A DNA stretch of 64,000 bases from Streptomyces collinus Tu 365 (lineage in GTDB: Bacteria > Actinomycetota > Actinomycetes > Streptomycetales > Streptomycetaceae): NCBI RefSeq assembly GCF_000444875.1, contig NC_022001.1:1-64000 (forward strand), read 5' to 3'. A model generated the notes under the pieces. That model did no database searches. It saw only the letters and a program-made list of their open reading frames with translations, and was not told where the DNA came from. Below are positions 42,932-51,198 of the stretch, in pieces (the stretch's first letter is position 1; each line of letters opens with the position of its first letter). The translations under genes were made by a program, and so were the position numbers.

Positions 42932-44477
42932 GTCCGACAACGAACTGGCCAGTTCCGCTGCTTTCAACTCGTGGCTGAACCGCGTGGGAGATGACCTCGC
43001 AGCCTCCCTGATCAGTGCAGAGGAAACCGAGGAAATGCTCCGCGCAGTCAAGCGCGCCAGTTCCGCCTCCGGCACGTCCTCTGCCTTCCACACGGCCGTG
43101 GCACGCACAGGAACCGACACCTACACCGCACTTCAGACCATGGTCACCTGGAGGAATCCGTCGGTCAGCACCGCGGCCGAGGAGGGAGACCTGTATGGCG
43201 CCCCGTTCATCAACACGCCTGCGGCCTCGCCCTCAGACACCGTGACGGATGACGCTGACCTGCGCCGGTCGACTGGCATTCGGTTGCGCGTGGTGGAGTC
43301 CAGCCCGGGGAAAGCGGAACCGGCTCCCATCGCCCCTGCCCATGAGCCAGCAAGGGGTAAGGAGCAAGAACCCCGGGAGCGTTACAGGCTGAATGATGAG
43401 AGCGTCCGCGAGCTACTCTTGGGCACGCATCTCTACCAGGACCGCGGAGTAGCGATCCGCGAGCTGTACCAGAACGCCTTGGATGCGCTCAGATACCGCA
43501 CTGCCCGGTACGAGTACCTGCGCCGACGCACAGGATCAAGTGTGCCTTGGCAGGGCGGTATCGAGTTCGTTCAGGGCGTTGACGACCGCGGACGTGCTTT
43601 CCTGGACTGCGTCGACAACGGTATCGGCATGGGGGATGAGGAGCTCAGAACGTGCTTCTCCCGCGTCGGGGTGCGCTTCGCCAGCCAGCCTGAGTTCGTG
43701 CAGGAGACCTCTGAATGGGAGCGGTGTAATCCGCCTGTCCACATGTATCCCACCAGCCGGTTCGGCATCGGGGTGCTGAGCTATTTCATGCTGGCCGATG
43801 AGATAGAGGTGACCACGTGCCGCATGGACCAGCGAGGCGCCGCCGGTCCGGTGATGAAGCTGACGGTTCTCGGTTCTGGGCAGACTGCGCGAATCAGCCG
43901 GGTGCAAGCCCAGGGCCGTGCCCCTGGTACGCGTGTCCGACTGTTCATCAGGGACGAACAGAACACTCCCTCCTGTGTCGACGTGTTGGAGCAGCTCCTG
44001 TGCATCGCCGACTACACAACCACGGCTCGTCACGGCACTCAATCGGCAGTTTGGGAACCACACGAGTGGGCCAGGCAGATGGCACCCCATCACGCACACG
44101 CCCTCAACGTGCGGGGAAGGCTGATCCGCACGCTGAAGGGACAAGTGACCTGGTGTGAATCAGGAGGAGCGCTGTTGGTCGATGGCCTGCTCGTACAGCC
44201 GTCTGTCCGCCACGGGCTACTGGCAGACTCCCACGGGCCGAACGGTTTTCACGGGGCGGTGATCAACCTGTCAGGTCCATCCGCGCCGGCGTTGTCCGTG
44301 GACCGCAAGCACATCCAGGACGATGTCTCCCCCAAGGTCGAGCTCCTCGTAGCCTCGGCTGCCAGAGAACTCGTATCGACCAGGCGTGATTTCGTGACAG
44401 ATGCTTGGCTGGACTCCTTGAATGGACACAGTCCCAGGCTCGCTGCCATCGTCAAGCAAGCTGCATCCGAGGCGTGA
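42924..44477 (+). CDS. HSP90-like GHKL ATPase (517 aa)
   Basis: Coupled to the sigma factor by an 8-bp overlap; GGAGGAGG lies upstream of ATG 42924. Residues 1-145 are a variable helical domain. From about 150 the GHKL fold appears: GVAIRELYQNALDALRYR (N-box with Glu and Asn), FLDCVDNGIGMGDEELRTCF (G1, DxGxG) and SRFGIGVLSYFMLADEIEVT (G2). LLVDGLLVQPSV and LSVDRKHIQDDV complete the HSP90-like middle part. Unlike HSP90 there is no C-terminal dimer domain. ATP-dependent binding of the sigma factor would be a simple reading of the pair, as in anti-sigma kinases, but that is inference. Confidence 0.8.
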   Translation: MDESDNELASSAAFNSWLNRVGDDLAASLISAEETEEMLRAVKRASSASGTSSAFHTAVARTGTDTYTALQTMVTWRNPSVSTAAEEGDLYGAPFINTPAASPSDTVTDDADLRRSTGIRLRVVESSPGKAEPAPIAPAHEPARGKEQEPRERYRLNDESVRELLLGTHLYQDRGVAIRELYQNALDALRYRTARYEYLRRRTGSSVPWQGGIEFVQGVDDRGRAFLDCVDNGIGMGDEELRTCFSRVGVRFASQPEFVQETSEWERCNPPVHMYPTSRFGIGVLSYFMLADEIEVTTCRMDQRGAAGPVMKLTVLGSGQTARISRVQAQGRAPGTRVRLFIRDEQNTPSCVDVLEQLLCIADYTTTARHGTQSAVWEPHEWARQMAPHHAHALNVRGRLIRTLKGQVTWCESGGALLVDGLLVQPSVRHGLLADSHGPNGFHGAVINLSGPSAPALSVDRKHIQDDVSPKVELLVASAARELVSTRRDFVTDAWLDSLNGHSPRLAAIVKQAASEA

Positions 44478-44519
44478 CCGGGGTCTGAGCAGCCTTTGGT
44501 GAAGGCGCAGAGCCGGGTC

Positions 44520-44866
44520 ACTGCCTGACTAGGTTCTGTCTCTTCGGTCAGCGTCTGAGACCAGATGAGGATGCCCGCGAGGCAGAGTGCGGCCTGGTAT
44601 GCGATCGCCGCGCGGATGACCGGCACCGCAGGTGGCCGCGGATGGCACGTGAGGAGTGCGCGCGGTCGGCCGCCTTCTGGGCTCGTCTGCGTCGACACCT
44701 TCGGCTTGCTGTACGCGGGCAGCAAGGGAGCCGGCGGTTTTGGCTCGCTTGCTGCTTCGCGCTTGTTGTCCGCGGACAACAAGCGCGGCCTGATAGCAGC
44801 GCTCTGAAGGTCCGTAGACGATGAAATGGCTGGTTGCCTTGCGACGTTCGCAAGGCAACCAGCCAC
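44520..44866 (-). pseudogene. Second degraded parB-3'-like remnant
   Basis: Downstream of the GHKL gene, minus-strand pieces repeat the parB tail: LLSADNKREAASEPKPPA, then KVSTQTSPEGG, in broken frames. DNA shared with the first remnant includes TCTGGGCTCGTCTGCG and the palindromes. The sigma/GHKL module is thus bracketed by parB-derived debris on both sides. Confidence 0.55.
44706..44782. repeat. Candidate parS palindromes beside parB
   Basis: A perfect TTGTTGTCCGCGGACAACAA at 44763-44782 and a decayed copy (TTGCTGTACGCGGGCAGCAA) at 44706-44725. Spacing of 57 bp is like that of the 41.9-kb cluster. Located between the GHKL gene and the end of parB. Confidence 0.7.
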
Positions 44867-44892
44867 CTCAATTTGCGGTCCGCGACTAGATC

Positions 44893-46119
44893 TCAGGTCG
44901 GCTGCTCAGCCAGTTCGCGCACCAACGCGGCGAATGCGTCGGGCTGCTGGTCCCGTAGCGCGTTCAGCATCATGCGAGTGCACTTGGCGAACGCGGGCGG
45001 CTCCATCTTCACCTTGAGAAGCATGGCGATGTGGCCGGGGTCGTCGTAGGGCAGCGGTCGGCTCTGCGCGCTTGCTTGTGAGGAGGAGGCGTCAGTACGG
45101 GACTCGTCGGCGTCGGAAACCACCATTGACTGCGTGCGCTGGCCGGTGTCGCCACCTGGAGCAGTCACAAGGGTGCTGCTCTTTCCGGGCTTGCTGTCCG
45201 CGGACAACAAGCCCTGGTGTCCCTCTCCAGGCGCACTGGCCGCTTCAGCCGGAGCCATTGCCGCCGCACTCTCTTCCGGGCTCGCCTGTGACGGCACCTT
45301 CGGCTTGTTGTCCGCGGACAACAAACCTTCGCGAGCTGCTGCCACAGCCTCCTTCTCCAGGGCCTTGACCTGAGCTGCGGCGTCCTTCGTCTCCTGGAGG
45401 TACTGCAACAGGTCAGCGGCATCGAGCCTGGGGTTGTCCTTCAAATGGCGAGCGGCAGCCCGGCCATCACGTTCCGACACCGTGCCGGCGCTGAGCATCG
45501 CCTGAATCTCAACCGGCAACGTGAGCAGGACCAGCTGGTTGGTCACCCACGACCGGTCCCTACCCAGCTGTTCAGCCGCGCGGGAGCGAGCACCCCGCCC
45601 GGCCCCCTCCGCGCAGACACTCACCAACTGCTCCACGCCGCGGGCCCGCTCGATGACGTCGAAGTCTTCGCGGCTGAGGTTCTCCTCGAGCAGATGCTTT
45701 ATGAACTGCTCGCGCGAAGAAGCCAGGTCATTCCGGATCACGAAGTCGAGGGCGTCGAGCCCGACGTGCACAGCACTACGGAAGCGGCGCTCACCGTTGA
45801 CCAGGACGTGCAGGGCCGAGCCGATGCGCTGCTCGTGATCGGGCCACAGCGCCAGGTACGCGTCGCGGGTGACCGCGACGCAGGCAGCAAGCTGGGCCTG
45901 GCGCAGCTCCTCTCCGAAACGCGTCATTTCGTCGTCGGTACCAAAGTTGCGCCGCGGGTTCAGCGGCGTGGACGACACCTGGTCAAGGCGCAGGCGGACG
46001 AGTTCGTACGAGGGGATCTCTCCCTCGGTGATGGCCTTGGCTCTCCCCCGGGCGCTGCGTTCTCGACGTGCCTGGCCGAACGACGATCCGGTTCCGAGCT
46101 TGTCTGCGATGCTGCTCAC
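44893..46119 (-). CDS. Plasmid partition protein ParB
   Basis: 408 aa; start ATG 46119 overlaps the parA stop by 4 bp. The N-terminal CTPase domain has LRLDQVSSTPLNPRRNFGTD and the ParB signature VNGERRFRSAVHVGLDALDF; the HTH domain has LLEENLSREDFDVIERARGV, AEQLGRDRSWVTNQLVLLTL and EIQAMLSAGTVSERDGRAAA. The C-terminal third is an acidic, Ala/Ser-rich linker with GLLSADNKPKV and GLLSADSKPGKSS, residues encoded by parS-like palindromes, then a short conserved end (MLLKVKMEPPAFAKCTRMML, LRDQQPDAFAALVRELAEQP). It binds parS and spreads to form the segregation complex. Confidence 0.93.
   Translation of the reverse strand: MSSIADKLGTGSSFGQARRERSARGRAKAITEGEIPSYELVRLRLDQVSSTPLNPRRNFGTDDEMTRFGEELRQAQLAACVAVTRDAYLALWPDHEQRIGSALHVLVNGERRFRSAVHVGLDALDFVIRNDLASSREQFIKHLLEENLSREDFDVIERARGVEQLVSVCAEGAGRGARSRAAEQLGRDRSWVTNQLVLLTLPVEIQAMLSAGTVSERDGRAAARHLKDNPRLDAADLLQYLQETKDAAAQVKALEKEAVAAAREGLLSADNKPKVPSQASPEESAAAMAPAEAASAPGEGHQGLLSADSKPGKSSTLVTAPGGDTGQRTQSMVVSDADESRTDASSSQASAQSRPLPYDDPGHIAMLLKVKMEPPAFAKCTRMMLNALRDQQPDAFAALVRELAEQPT
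45191..45324. repeat. Two parS-like palindromes inside parB
   Basis: 45305-45324 is perfect; 45191-45210 (TTGCTGTCCGCGGACAACAA) has one change. Read on the minus strand each encodes LLSADNK or LLSADSK in the ParB linker, so they lie inside the coding sequence in the same frame. Confidence 0.75.
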
Positions 46120-47270
46120 GCGCTGATCCTCCTAGCCACCGTGCGCATGACCTCCGCCTGCTCGCCGTACGGGGCGTGTACGAGTAGCGGCTGCTTCACC
46201 CGGACGGCTTCCCTCTGGTCCTTCAGCTCTGGAACGACGGCGACGACGGGGGGATCGCCGATCTTGCGCCACTCTTCGAGTGAGGAGGTGGCCACGTATC
46301 CCTTGCGAGCGTCGTACAGGTTCACCACGAAGCCGAGCATGGAGATGTCGACCTCCAGGTCGCCTGTGAGGTCCTGGATCTGGTCGTCGAGCATGTCGAA
46401 GGCATCTGCGGAGGAGTCTTCGGCCTGGACCACGACCACGATGCCCGAGGTCTTGTCCTCTTCGCCTTCACGGGTGCGGCAGTAGTACAGCGCGGTGTCC
46501 ATCGAGTAGCCCAGGCTCGGGGGACAGTCGACGACGATGAAGTCGAATTGCTTCTCCAACTGCTCGAGAGCCTTCTCGAGCGCGGTCTCCTTGACCCGGA
46601 CGAAGCGGCTGGTCGCCAGCTTGGCGTCGAGTAGAAAGGCGTCCTTGCAGGACGGCAGCAGCCAGAGATGGTCTTCGAAGTCGCCACCCCTTATCGGGAC
46701 GAGCAGATCGCGCAGTTCCCCCTTGGCCTCACCGAGCATGTGCTTGGCCAAGCTCGGGCTGTCGATGTCCAGCATCTTGTGTCCGAGCTGCACGGTCAGG
46801 TGACCCTGCGGGTCGAAGTCGATGAGCAGAGTGCGATGTCCGGACTCGGCCAGGGCCTGAGCGGTGCCGGCAGCAACCGACGTCTTGCCCACGCCGCCCT
46901 TCTGGTTGCCGAAGATGACCCGGCGAGCCCCCGTCACCCGAGCCGGCTTCGGCCTGGGGGAGGGATTGCTGTCCAGCCACAGGCGGATCGCCTGGGCTAC
47001 ACCCTGGTTGTAGGAGATGCCTCGCTTCTTGCTGACTTCCTTGAGACGGCCGTAGAGCCCGGCCGGGAGATAGGTCGAGAAGGAAGAACCACCGCTGGTG
47101 TCAACTTCCGGGCGTGGCCTCGCCTTTCGCCAAGCTTCCACCCCCTCCGTGACGGCGTCCTGGATGTCTCTGTCCAGCTCCGCTGCCCGAACCTTTAGCT
47201 CCTTGCGCAGGTCGGCAGGCAGCTTCGCTACTACCTTTTCCCGATCAGTCGGGTCGTATGGCGCGGTCAT
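46116..47270 (-). CDS. Partition ATPase ParA
   Basis: 384 aa. The N-terminal extension has two segments resembling ribbon-helix-helix DNA-binding motifs (KVVAKLPADLRKELKVRAAE and STYLPAGLYGRLKEVSKKRG). The ATPase core shows the deviant Walker A IFGNQKGGVGKTSVAAGTAQ (about residue 125), LLIDFDPQGHLTVQLG, FIVVDCPPSLGYSMDTALYY and VVVVQAEDSSADAFDMLDDQ. The end is KQPLLVHAPYGEQAEVMRTV. ParA drives ParB-parS complexes along the nucleoid; the extension suggests direct DNA binding and autoregulation. parB follows with a 4-bp overlap. Confidence 0.94.
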   Translation of the reverse strand: MTAPYDPTDREKVVAKLPADLRKELKVRAAELDRDIQDAVTEGVEAWRKARPRPEVDTSGGSSFSTYLPAGLYGRLKEVSKKRGISYNQGVAQAIRLWLDSNPSPRPKPARVTGARRVIFGNQKGGVGKTSVAAGTAQALAESGHRTLLIDFDPQGHLTVQLGHKMLDIDSPSLAKHMLGEAKGELRDLLVPIRGGDFEDHLWLLPSCKDAFLLDAKLATSRFVRVKETALEKALEQLEKQFDFIVVDCPPSLGYSMDTALYYCRTREGEEDKTSGIVVVVQAEDSSADAFDMLDDQIQDLTGDLEVDISMLGFVVNLYDARKGYVATSSLEEWRKIGDPPVVAVVPELKDQREAVRVKQPLLVHAPYGEQAEVMRTVARRISA

Positions 47271-47330
47271 GGCGCTACCTTACTCGCCTCGCCGTGCTCG
47301 GAAACAGCGCAAGGCACGTGTTCCCCAGTC

Positions 47331-47350
47331 ATGTTGTCCGCGGACAACAA
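47331..47350. promoter_or_regulatory. parS-like palindrome in the parA promoter region
   Basis: ATGTTGTCCGCGGACAACAA (one mismatch at the first base pair) 60 bp upstream of the parA start codon. Besides being a partition site it may let ParB or ParA repress the operon. Confidence 0.65.
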
Positions 47351-47524
47351 GCGGATGTCCGTGAAGCGGACTTGGTGCACGCTCGGCACGCACTGCAACC
47401 ACGCGGCCTGCACCGGGCCCCGGCGGTCCCCTTGAGGGGGAACCCGGGCTCACGTCGTCCCCGCCGCTGTGGTGCACCAGGTACACCACATACGGGTGCC
47501 AGGCCGGTGGCGGCCCGCGCGAGC

Positions 47525-47698
47525 TCAGCGGAGGGCGATCGGGACGATGATCGCGGCCATGGCGGCCACGGCGGCGATACCGATGCCCATCGGCCCGCGT
47601 GCACTCGGATGCCGGTACGCCAGATACGCGACTGCGGCGGGGACGACGACGAAGGCCAGGCCGACGAGAACGGTAACGAGCAAGGCAAGCGTGGACAT
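47525..47698 (-). CDS. Tiny two-helix membrane protein (57 aa)
   Basis: Found by reading the minus strand directly: ATG 47698 preceded by GGGAGAA 8 nt upstream. The product is MSTLALLVTVLVGLAFVVVP then AAVAYLAYRHPSARGPMGIG and IAAVAAMAAIIVPIALR: two membrane helices with the turn YLAYRHPSA. It belongs with the products of 9941, 13072 and 16398. It lies 255 bp upstream of parA on the same strand. Confidence 0.65.
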   Translation of the reverse strand: MSTLALLVTVLVGLAFVVVPAAVAYLAYRHPSARGPMGIGIAAVAAMAAIIVPIALR

Positions 47699-47812
47699 AG
47701 TGGGTTCTCCCGTGGATCAGGGCATGCGCGTCTCGCATGCGGGTGCAACGTTGAGGTGCTTCACCCCTTGCGTCGCGAGGCGAGGGGCGGACAGCGCGGG
47801 GAGTATGCGGGG

Positions 47813-47911
47813 GTGGCGAGTAAGCCGCGCAAGTCTGTGCACCCCTATGAATGGCGAGGGACGTCGCCACTCGTCACGACGAGCCCTGAGCTGCACGTGC
47901 TATGGGAATGA
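47813..47911 (+). CDS. Candidate 32-aa peptide
   Basis: GTG 47813, with GGGGAG upstream, encodes ASKPRKSVHPYEWRGTSPLV then TTSPELHVLWE. The composition is protein-like (Trp, Tyr, Pro-rich) and the ribosome site is fair, but it is very short and no relative is known to me. Low confidence. Confidence 0.25.
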   Translation: MASKPRKSVHPYEWRGTSPLVTTSPELHVLWE

Positions 47912-48032
47912 GCAACGAGGCCCGGGCGCCTCGGCTCATGGTGGGCTAGCCGCGCAACCCGCAAGCAGATAACGAGGTTCACAGGCAAGGGCCTACACAA
48001 CTCGACTCCCGCGAGGCGGGCGTGAGCTTGCG

Positions 48033-48860
48033 TCAAGTCGCCGGAGAGCGAGGGCAGCGCTGCGCGGCACGGCGGCGCTGTTCGCCGACAAGCCGGTGGA
48101 CCTTACGGCGGACCCTCTCGCCGAACGCCTCCGGCTCGGCGACGCCGACCGAGGCCGCAGCCTCGGCCCAGCTGGTGCCCAAGCCCTCGGCATACGCGAA
48201 GACGACCTGCCGCTCGGCCTGATCCAAGCCGCGCAGCACGCGGTTGAGGCGCTCGTCCTCGAACACCCCGCCCGCGGTGTGCGCCAGGTAGTCGACTTCC
48301 ACGGAGACCAGCTCGTACAACGACAGACCACCGAGGTCCGCATCCAGAGACAGCACCCGGCCGTGCCGGGTGCGCCTCCGCCACACCGGCATCAGCTGCC
48401 GGTGCACGGCGCGCGCCTCCGCCTTGAGCGCACCGAGTGCAGTGTCGGGGAGGCGCCCGGTGCGCAGCAGTGGCTCGCACCAGTCACCCAGTAAGGCCGT
48501 CGACAAAGCTTCCCGCCAACGCTCATTGCGTGGCAGCACCAGCACCTCGGCGGCGAAGCGGTCCATGAGCTTGCGGGTCTCAACGCGGGGCGGGGGAAAG
48601 AGATAGATTTTCTGGGGCAAGCCGCTCTCCCGGCCGCGGAGGCGCAGCGCCTGCACCAGGCTTGGTACGCCTTGCCATGTGTCCGATGCCGACGGTCCCC
48701 AGTAGTAATCCTTACGACGGAGGCGCCGGGCCTCGTCCATACGCAGGCCGTCCGCAGTGGCTGTGACAAAGAGGATCCGGCCGTCGGTGGTCGCCTGCAG
48801 GGGGGCCCGCACAGCGGATCCGGTATCTGGTACTGGGCGACGGAGGATGGCGATTGGCAC
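48033..48860 (-). CDS. Sigma-70-like regulator of unknown family (275 aa)
   Basis: ATG 48860 (MPIAILRRPVPDTGSAVRAP). The C-terminal 70 residues resemble sigma region 4: NRVLRGLDQAERQVVFAYAE, GLGTSWAEAAASVGVAEPEA, FGERVRRKVHRLVGEQRRRA. The middle holds RHGRVLSLDADLGGLSLYEL and VEVDYLAHTAGGVFEDERLN. The N-terminal 140 residues (KIYLFPPPRVETRKLMDRFA) match nothing I know. It may be a transcription regulator. A broken copy of its C-terminal half lies at 49170-49520. Confidence 0.6.
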   Translation of the reverse strand: MPIAILRRPVPDTGSAVRAPLQATTDGRILFVTATADGLRMDEARRLRRKDYYWGPSASDTWQGVPSLVQALRLRGRESGLPQKIYLFPPPRVETRKLMDRFAAEVLVLPRNERWREALSTALLGDWCEPLLRTGRLPDTALGALKAEARAVHRQLMPVWRRRTRHGRVLSLDADLGGLSLYELVSVEVDYLAHTAGGVFEDERLNRVLRGLDQAERQVVFAYAEGLGTSWAEAAASVGVAEPEAFGERVRRKVHRLVGEQRRRAAQRCPRSPAT

Positions 48861-48956
48861 GGCGCGTTGCTCCTTACGTAAGCAGGGTGTTCACCTCTCG
48901 GTCCCGAGCAGCCCTGCGTCCGGCAAAGAATCTTGGTCAGGCGCAAGTGATGTGAG

Positions 48957-49154
48957 TCACACATGCGCGGCGTCCTGGTCAAGCGGTCCGGAGGTGGCTG
49001 GCCTGGATGACGGGCCGGACAGGGGCAGGGCCAGCGCGTCGGCGACGTTGGCGGCCAGGTGCACCCCCCCCGCGAGGTGGGCGGCGGAGTCCTCCGGGCC
49101 CAACACTGCCTTGTCAGCTGCGCCGTGGGCCCAGATACCGAGGTGGGGGCCCAT
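48957..49154 (-). CDS. Small hypothetical protein (65 aa)
   Basis: ATG 49154 preceded by GGAGA at 6 nt. The product reads GPHLGIWAHGAADKAVLGPE, then DSAAHLAGGVHLAANVADAL and ALPLSGPSSRPATSGPLDQD. It is Ala/Leu-rich without a clear membrane segment. It lies between the sigma-like gene and its broken copy, same strand. No family recognised. Confidence 0.4.
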   Translation of the reverse strand: MGPHLGIWAHGAADKAVLGPEDSAAHLAGGVHLAANVADALALPLSGPSSRPATSGPLDQDAAHV

Positions 49155-49169
49155 GCACAGTCTCCTGCT

Positions 49170-49520
49170 TCACCGCTCAGAAGATGTGCGGCTGCTGAGT
49201 GCCGCATCGTGCCGCGAGACGGCGGCGCTGCTCGGCAGCGAGGCGCTGCACCTTGCGGCGCACCCGCTAGCCGTACGCCGCCGGGTCGGTGGCGCCGGCA
49301 TGCGCGGCGGCTTCCGCCCAGGTGGTCCCCTCTCTCCGCATACGCGAAGACGGCTTGGCGCTCGGTCGCGTCCAGGCCGCGCAGGACACGGTTGAGCCGC
49401 TCGTCCTCGAACCACGCCCGTCCTGTGCGCGAGCAGGTCTACCTCGGCGGCGACTAGCTCGTAGAGCGATAGCCCACCGAGGCCAGCGTCCAGGGAGAGC
49501 ACCCGCCCGTGCCGGGTCCG
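49170..49520 (-). pseudogene. Frameshifted duplicate of the sigma-like gene's C-terminal half
   Basis: Minus-strand sequence reads RTRHGRVLSLDAGLGGLSLY then ELVAAEVDLLAHRTG, nearly identical to the intact gene at 48033-48860 (RRTRHGRVLSLDADLGGLSL). After that a frameshift turns the region-4-like part into other frames (about 49420). This is a tandem duplicate that has decayed. Confidence 0.7.
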
Positions 49521-49784
49521 GGCCGCTATACCGGCACCCGGCCGGTGCCGTGGGAGCGGGGTTCGGGGGCCGGCGAAGGCCCAGCGGCTACCGCGGGGCG
49601 GGTTGCCACGGGTCACCCTCGCCACGGTGCGTAGCACGAGACACTCACTGTCACCTGCGTATACACGCGCTGCCGCCTGGTTGCCCGTCGGCGTGATCGG
49701 CGCTTAGCCGTGGGGGCGGCGACGGGCGGATCGCACACTTCGGCACCAAAACGGAGGTCTGCCCCGCAGGTCCGCATCACGACA

Positions 49785-49822
49785 GCCGGAAGCCCCCACC
49801 GCGGAGTGACGGGGCTTCCGGC
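49785..49822 (-). terminator. Hairpin downstream of the DNA ligase gene
   Basis: GCCGGAAGCCCC (49785-49796) pairs exactly with GGGGCTTCCGGC (49811-49822), loop 14 nt, 7 bp past the ligase stop in its direction of transcription. Confidence 0.75.
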
Positions 49823-49828
49823 GCACGC

Positions 49829-50815
49829 TCAGCCCGCCGCCCCGGGCTCGACGACCGGGACGTCGGCGGGCGACAGGTCCGGGCGTGCCCGGTGCCAGCT
49901 CGCCGCGTGCCGCCACCGGCCTGCACCGTCGCGTGCGACGTCGACGCTGACCTCCACCACCAACTCCGGCTCCACGAGGGCGACGTGCAGGCTTTCACGT
50001 GAGCCCCATCCGGCGCTGAATGTCCAGCCCCTCCAGGGGTGGTCGTCGCCGGCCGGGGTGAGGAGCCCGGCGACCGCCCGGCCTGCGGTCTGCGGGAGCG
50101 TGGTGCTGCGTCCGACGTAGTGCAGGCGTCCGTCGGTGTTGTACCGGCCCAGCAACAGCGTGCGGGGCGCCGCCGGGGAGCCGGTGAACGCGCCGACGAT
50201 GGCGTCCTCGGTCTCCCTGGCCTTGTACTTTCTCCAGCCTCGGACGGACGGCTCGTACTTTCCCTCCAGCCTCTTGTAGACGACGCCTTCGAGCCCGACC
50301 GCCGTCCAGTTGGTCAGCCACTCGCGCACGGTCGCAGGATCGGTGGTCGACGGGCACAGCACCCAGGGTGCGGTGAGCCGGTGGTCGGTGAAGAGGTTCT
50401 CCAGGGCGGCCCTGCGGCGGCTGTAGCTCCACCTGGTCGTGTCGCTGCCGGAGAGCCGGAGCAGGTCGAAGGCCACGAAGTGAGCCGGCCACTGCTCGGC
50501 GAGGCGGAGCGCGTCCGCGCCGCGGCGCTGAAGACGGCCCTGCAGCCGCTCGAACGCCAGGCGGCCCGCGGCGTCCCAGACGACCAGCTCTCCGTCCAAG
50601 GCCGTCGCGTCGGGGAGTTGTGCGGCGCTGGCGCGCAGTTCGGGGAAGCAGGGTTCGAGGTTGGTGCCCCTGCGGGAACGCAGGATCAAACGGTGAGCGT
50701 CCCTCGACAGGAGTGCTCTCCAGCCGTCCCATTTCGGCTCCGCCGCGTGCCCGGGGGGCAGGGCGGGATCGGAGACGGAGGTGGCGAGCATGGGCTCCGG
50801 CAGCGTCCAGGTCAT
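49829..50815 (-). CDS. ATP-dependent DNA ligase (LigC/LigD-type, 328 aa)
   Basis: ATG 50815 follows GAGGAAGG. Seals nicks using ATP. Motif I EPKWDGWRALL (adenylated Lys28) opens the nucleotidyl-transferase domain; TALDGELVVWD is motif III, FVAFDLLRL motif IIIa, GLEGVVYKRLEG motif IV and WRKYKARETEDAIVG motif V. An OB-fold follows (about 215-300). The length equals stand-alone ligases of the actinobacterial LigC group, without polymerase or nuclease domains. On a linear plasmid it might help end repair or joining; there is no Ku gene in view. An inverted remnant of its 3' end lies at 62.9 kb. Confidence 0.9.
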   Translation of the reverse strand: MTWTLPEPMLATSVSDPALPPGHAAEPKWDGWRALLSRDAHRLILRSRRGTNLEPCFPELRASAAQLPDATALDGELVVWDAAGRLAFERLQGRLQRRGADALRLAEQWPAHFVAFDLLRLSGSDTTRWSYSRRRAALENLFTDHRLTAPWVLCPSTTDPATVREWLTNWTAVGLEGVVYKRLEGKYEPSVRGWRKYKARETEDAIVGAFTGSPAAPRTLLLGRYNTDGRLHYVGRSTTLPQTAGRAVAGLLTPAGDDHPWRGWTFSAGWGSRESLHVALVEPELVVEVSVDVARDGAGRWRHAASWHRARPDLSPADVPVVEPGAAG

Positions 50816-50897
50816 GGGCGATGCCTTCCTCGAGTTGCTGTTGGCTCTTTACCTGATTGGTTGGCGGGCCTGCTCCGGGAGGCGCCGCACGTGCCGC

Positions 50898-51113
50898 TTA
50901 GGGTTCGTGCCTGTGCCAGAAGTCCCCGATGGCTTGATCATGTCGGAGCGATTCGTCGAGCAGGAACGCGCGAAGCTCGCGGGCCTTACCGGGATGGAGT
51001 ACGGCACCCAGTGGCGCCGCTGACGCGAGGCGATCGACACCGCTCAGACGGCCATCACCGCGCACGCTGCGGCGACGGATGCAACCGGTACGAGCCGGAG
51101 CACGCCGGGTAGA
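50898..51113 (+). pseudogene. Small hypothetical gene with an in-frame stop
   Basis: The plus frame reads VPEVPDGLIMSERFVEQERA, KLAGLTGMEYGTQWRR, then TGA at 51021-51023, then on in the same frame REAIDTAQTAITAHAAATDA. The two halves look like one helical protein split by a stop codon. No family recognised. A short product starting at ATG 50940 could still be made. Confidence 0.35.
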
Positions 51114-51198
51114 AGGCGGCCCGGCTCACGGACGAGGACCCAGTTGAGAGTGATCCCAGCAGGCCCGTGATCAGCGCATTCACGCCGCGCCTGGAGGG

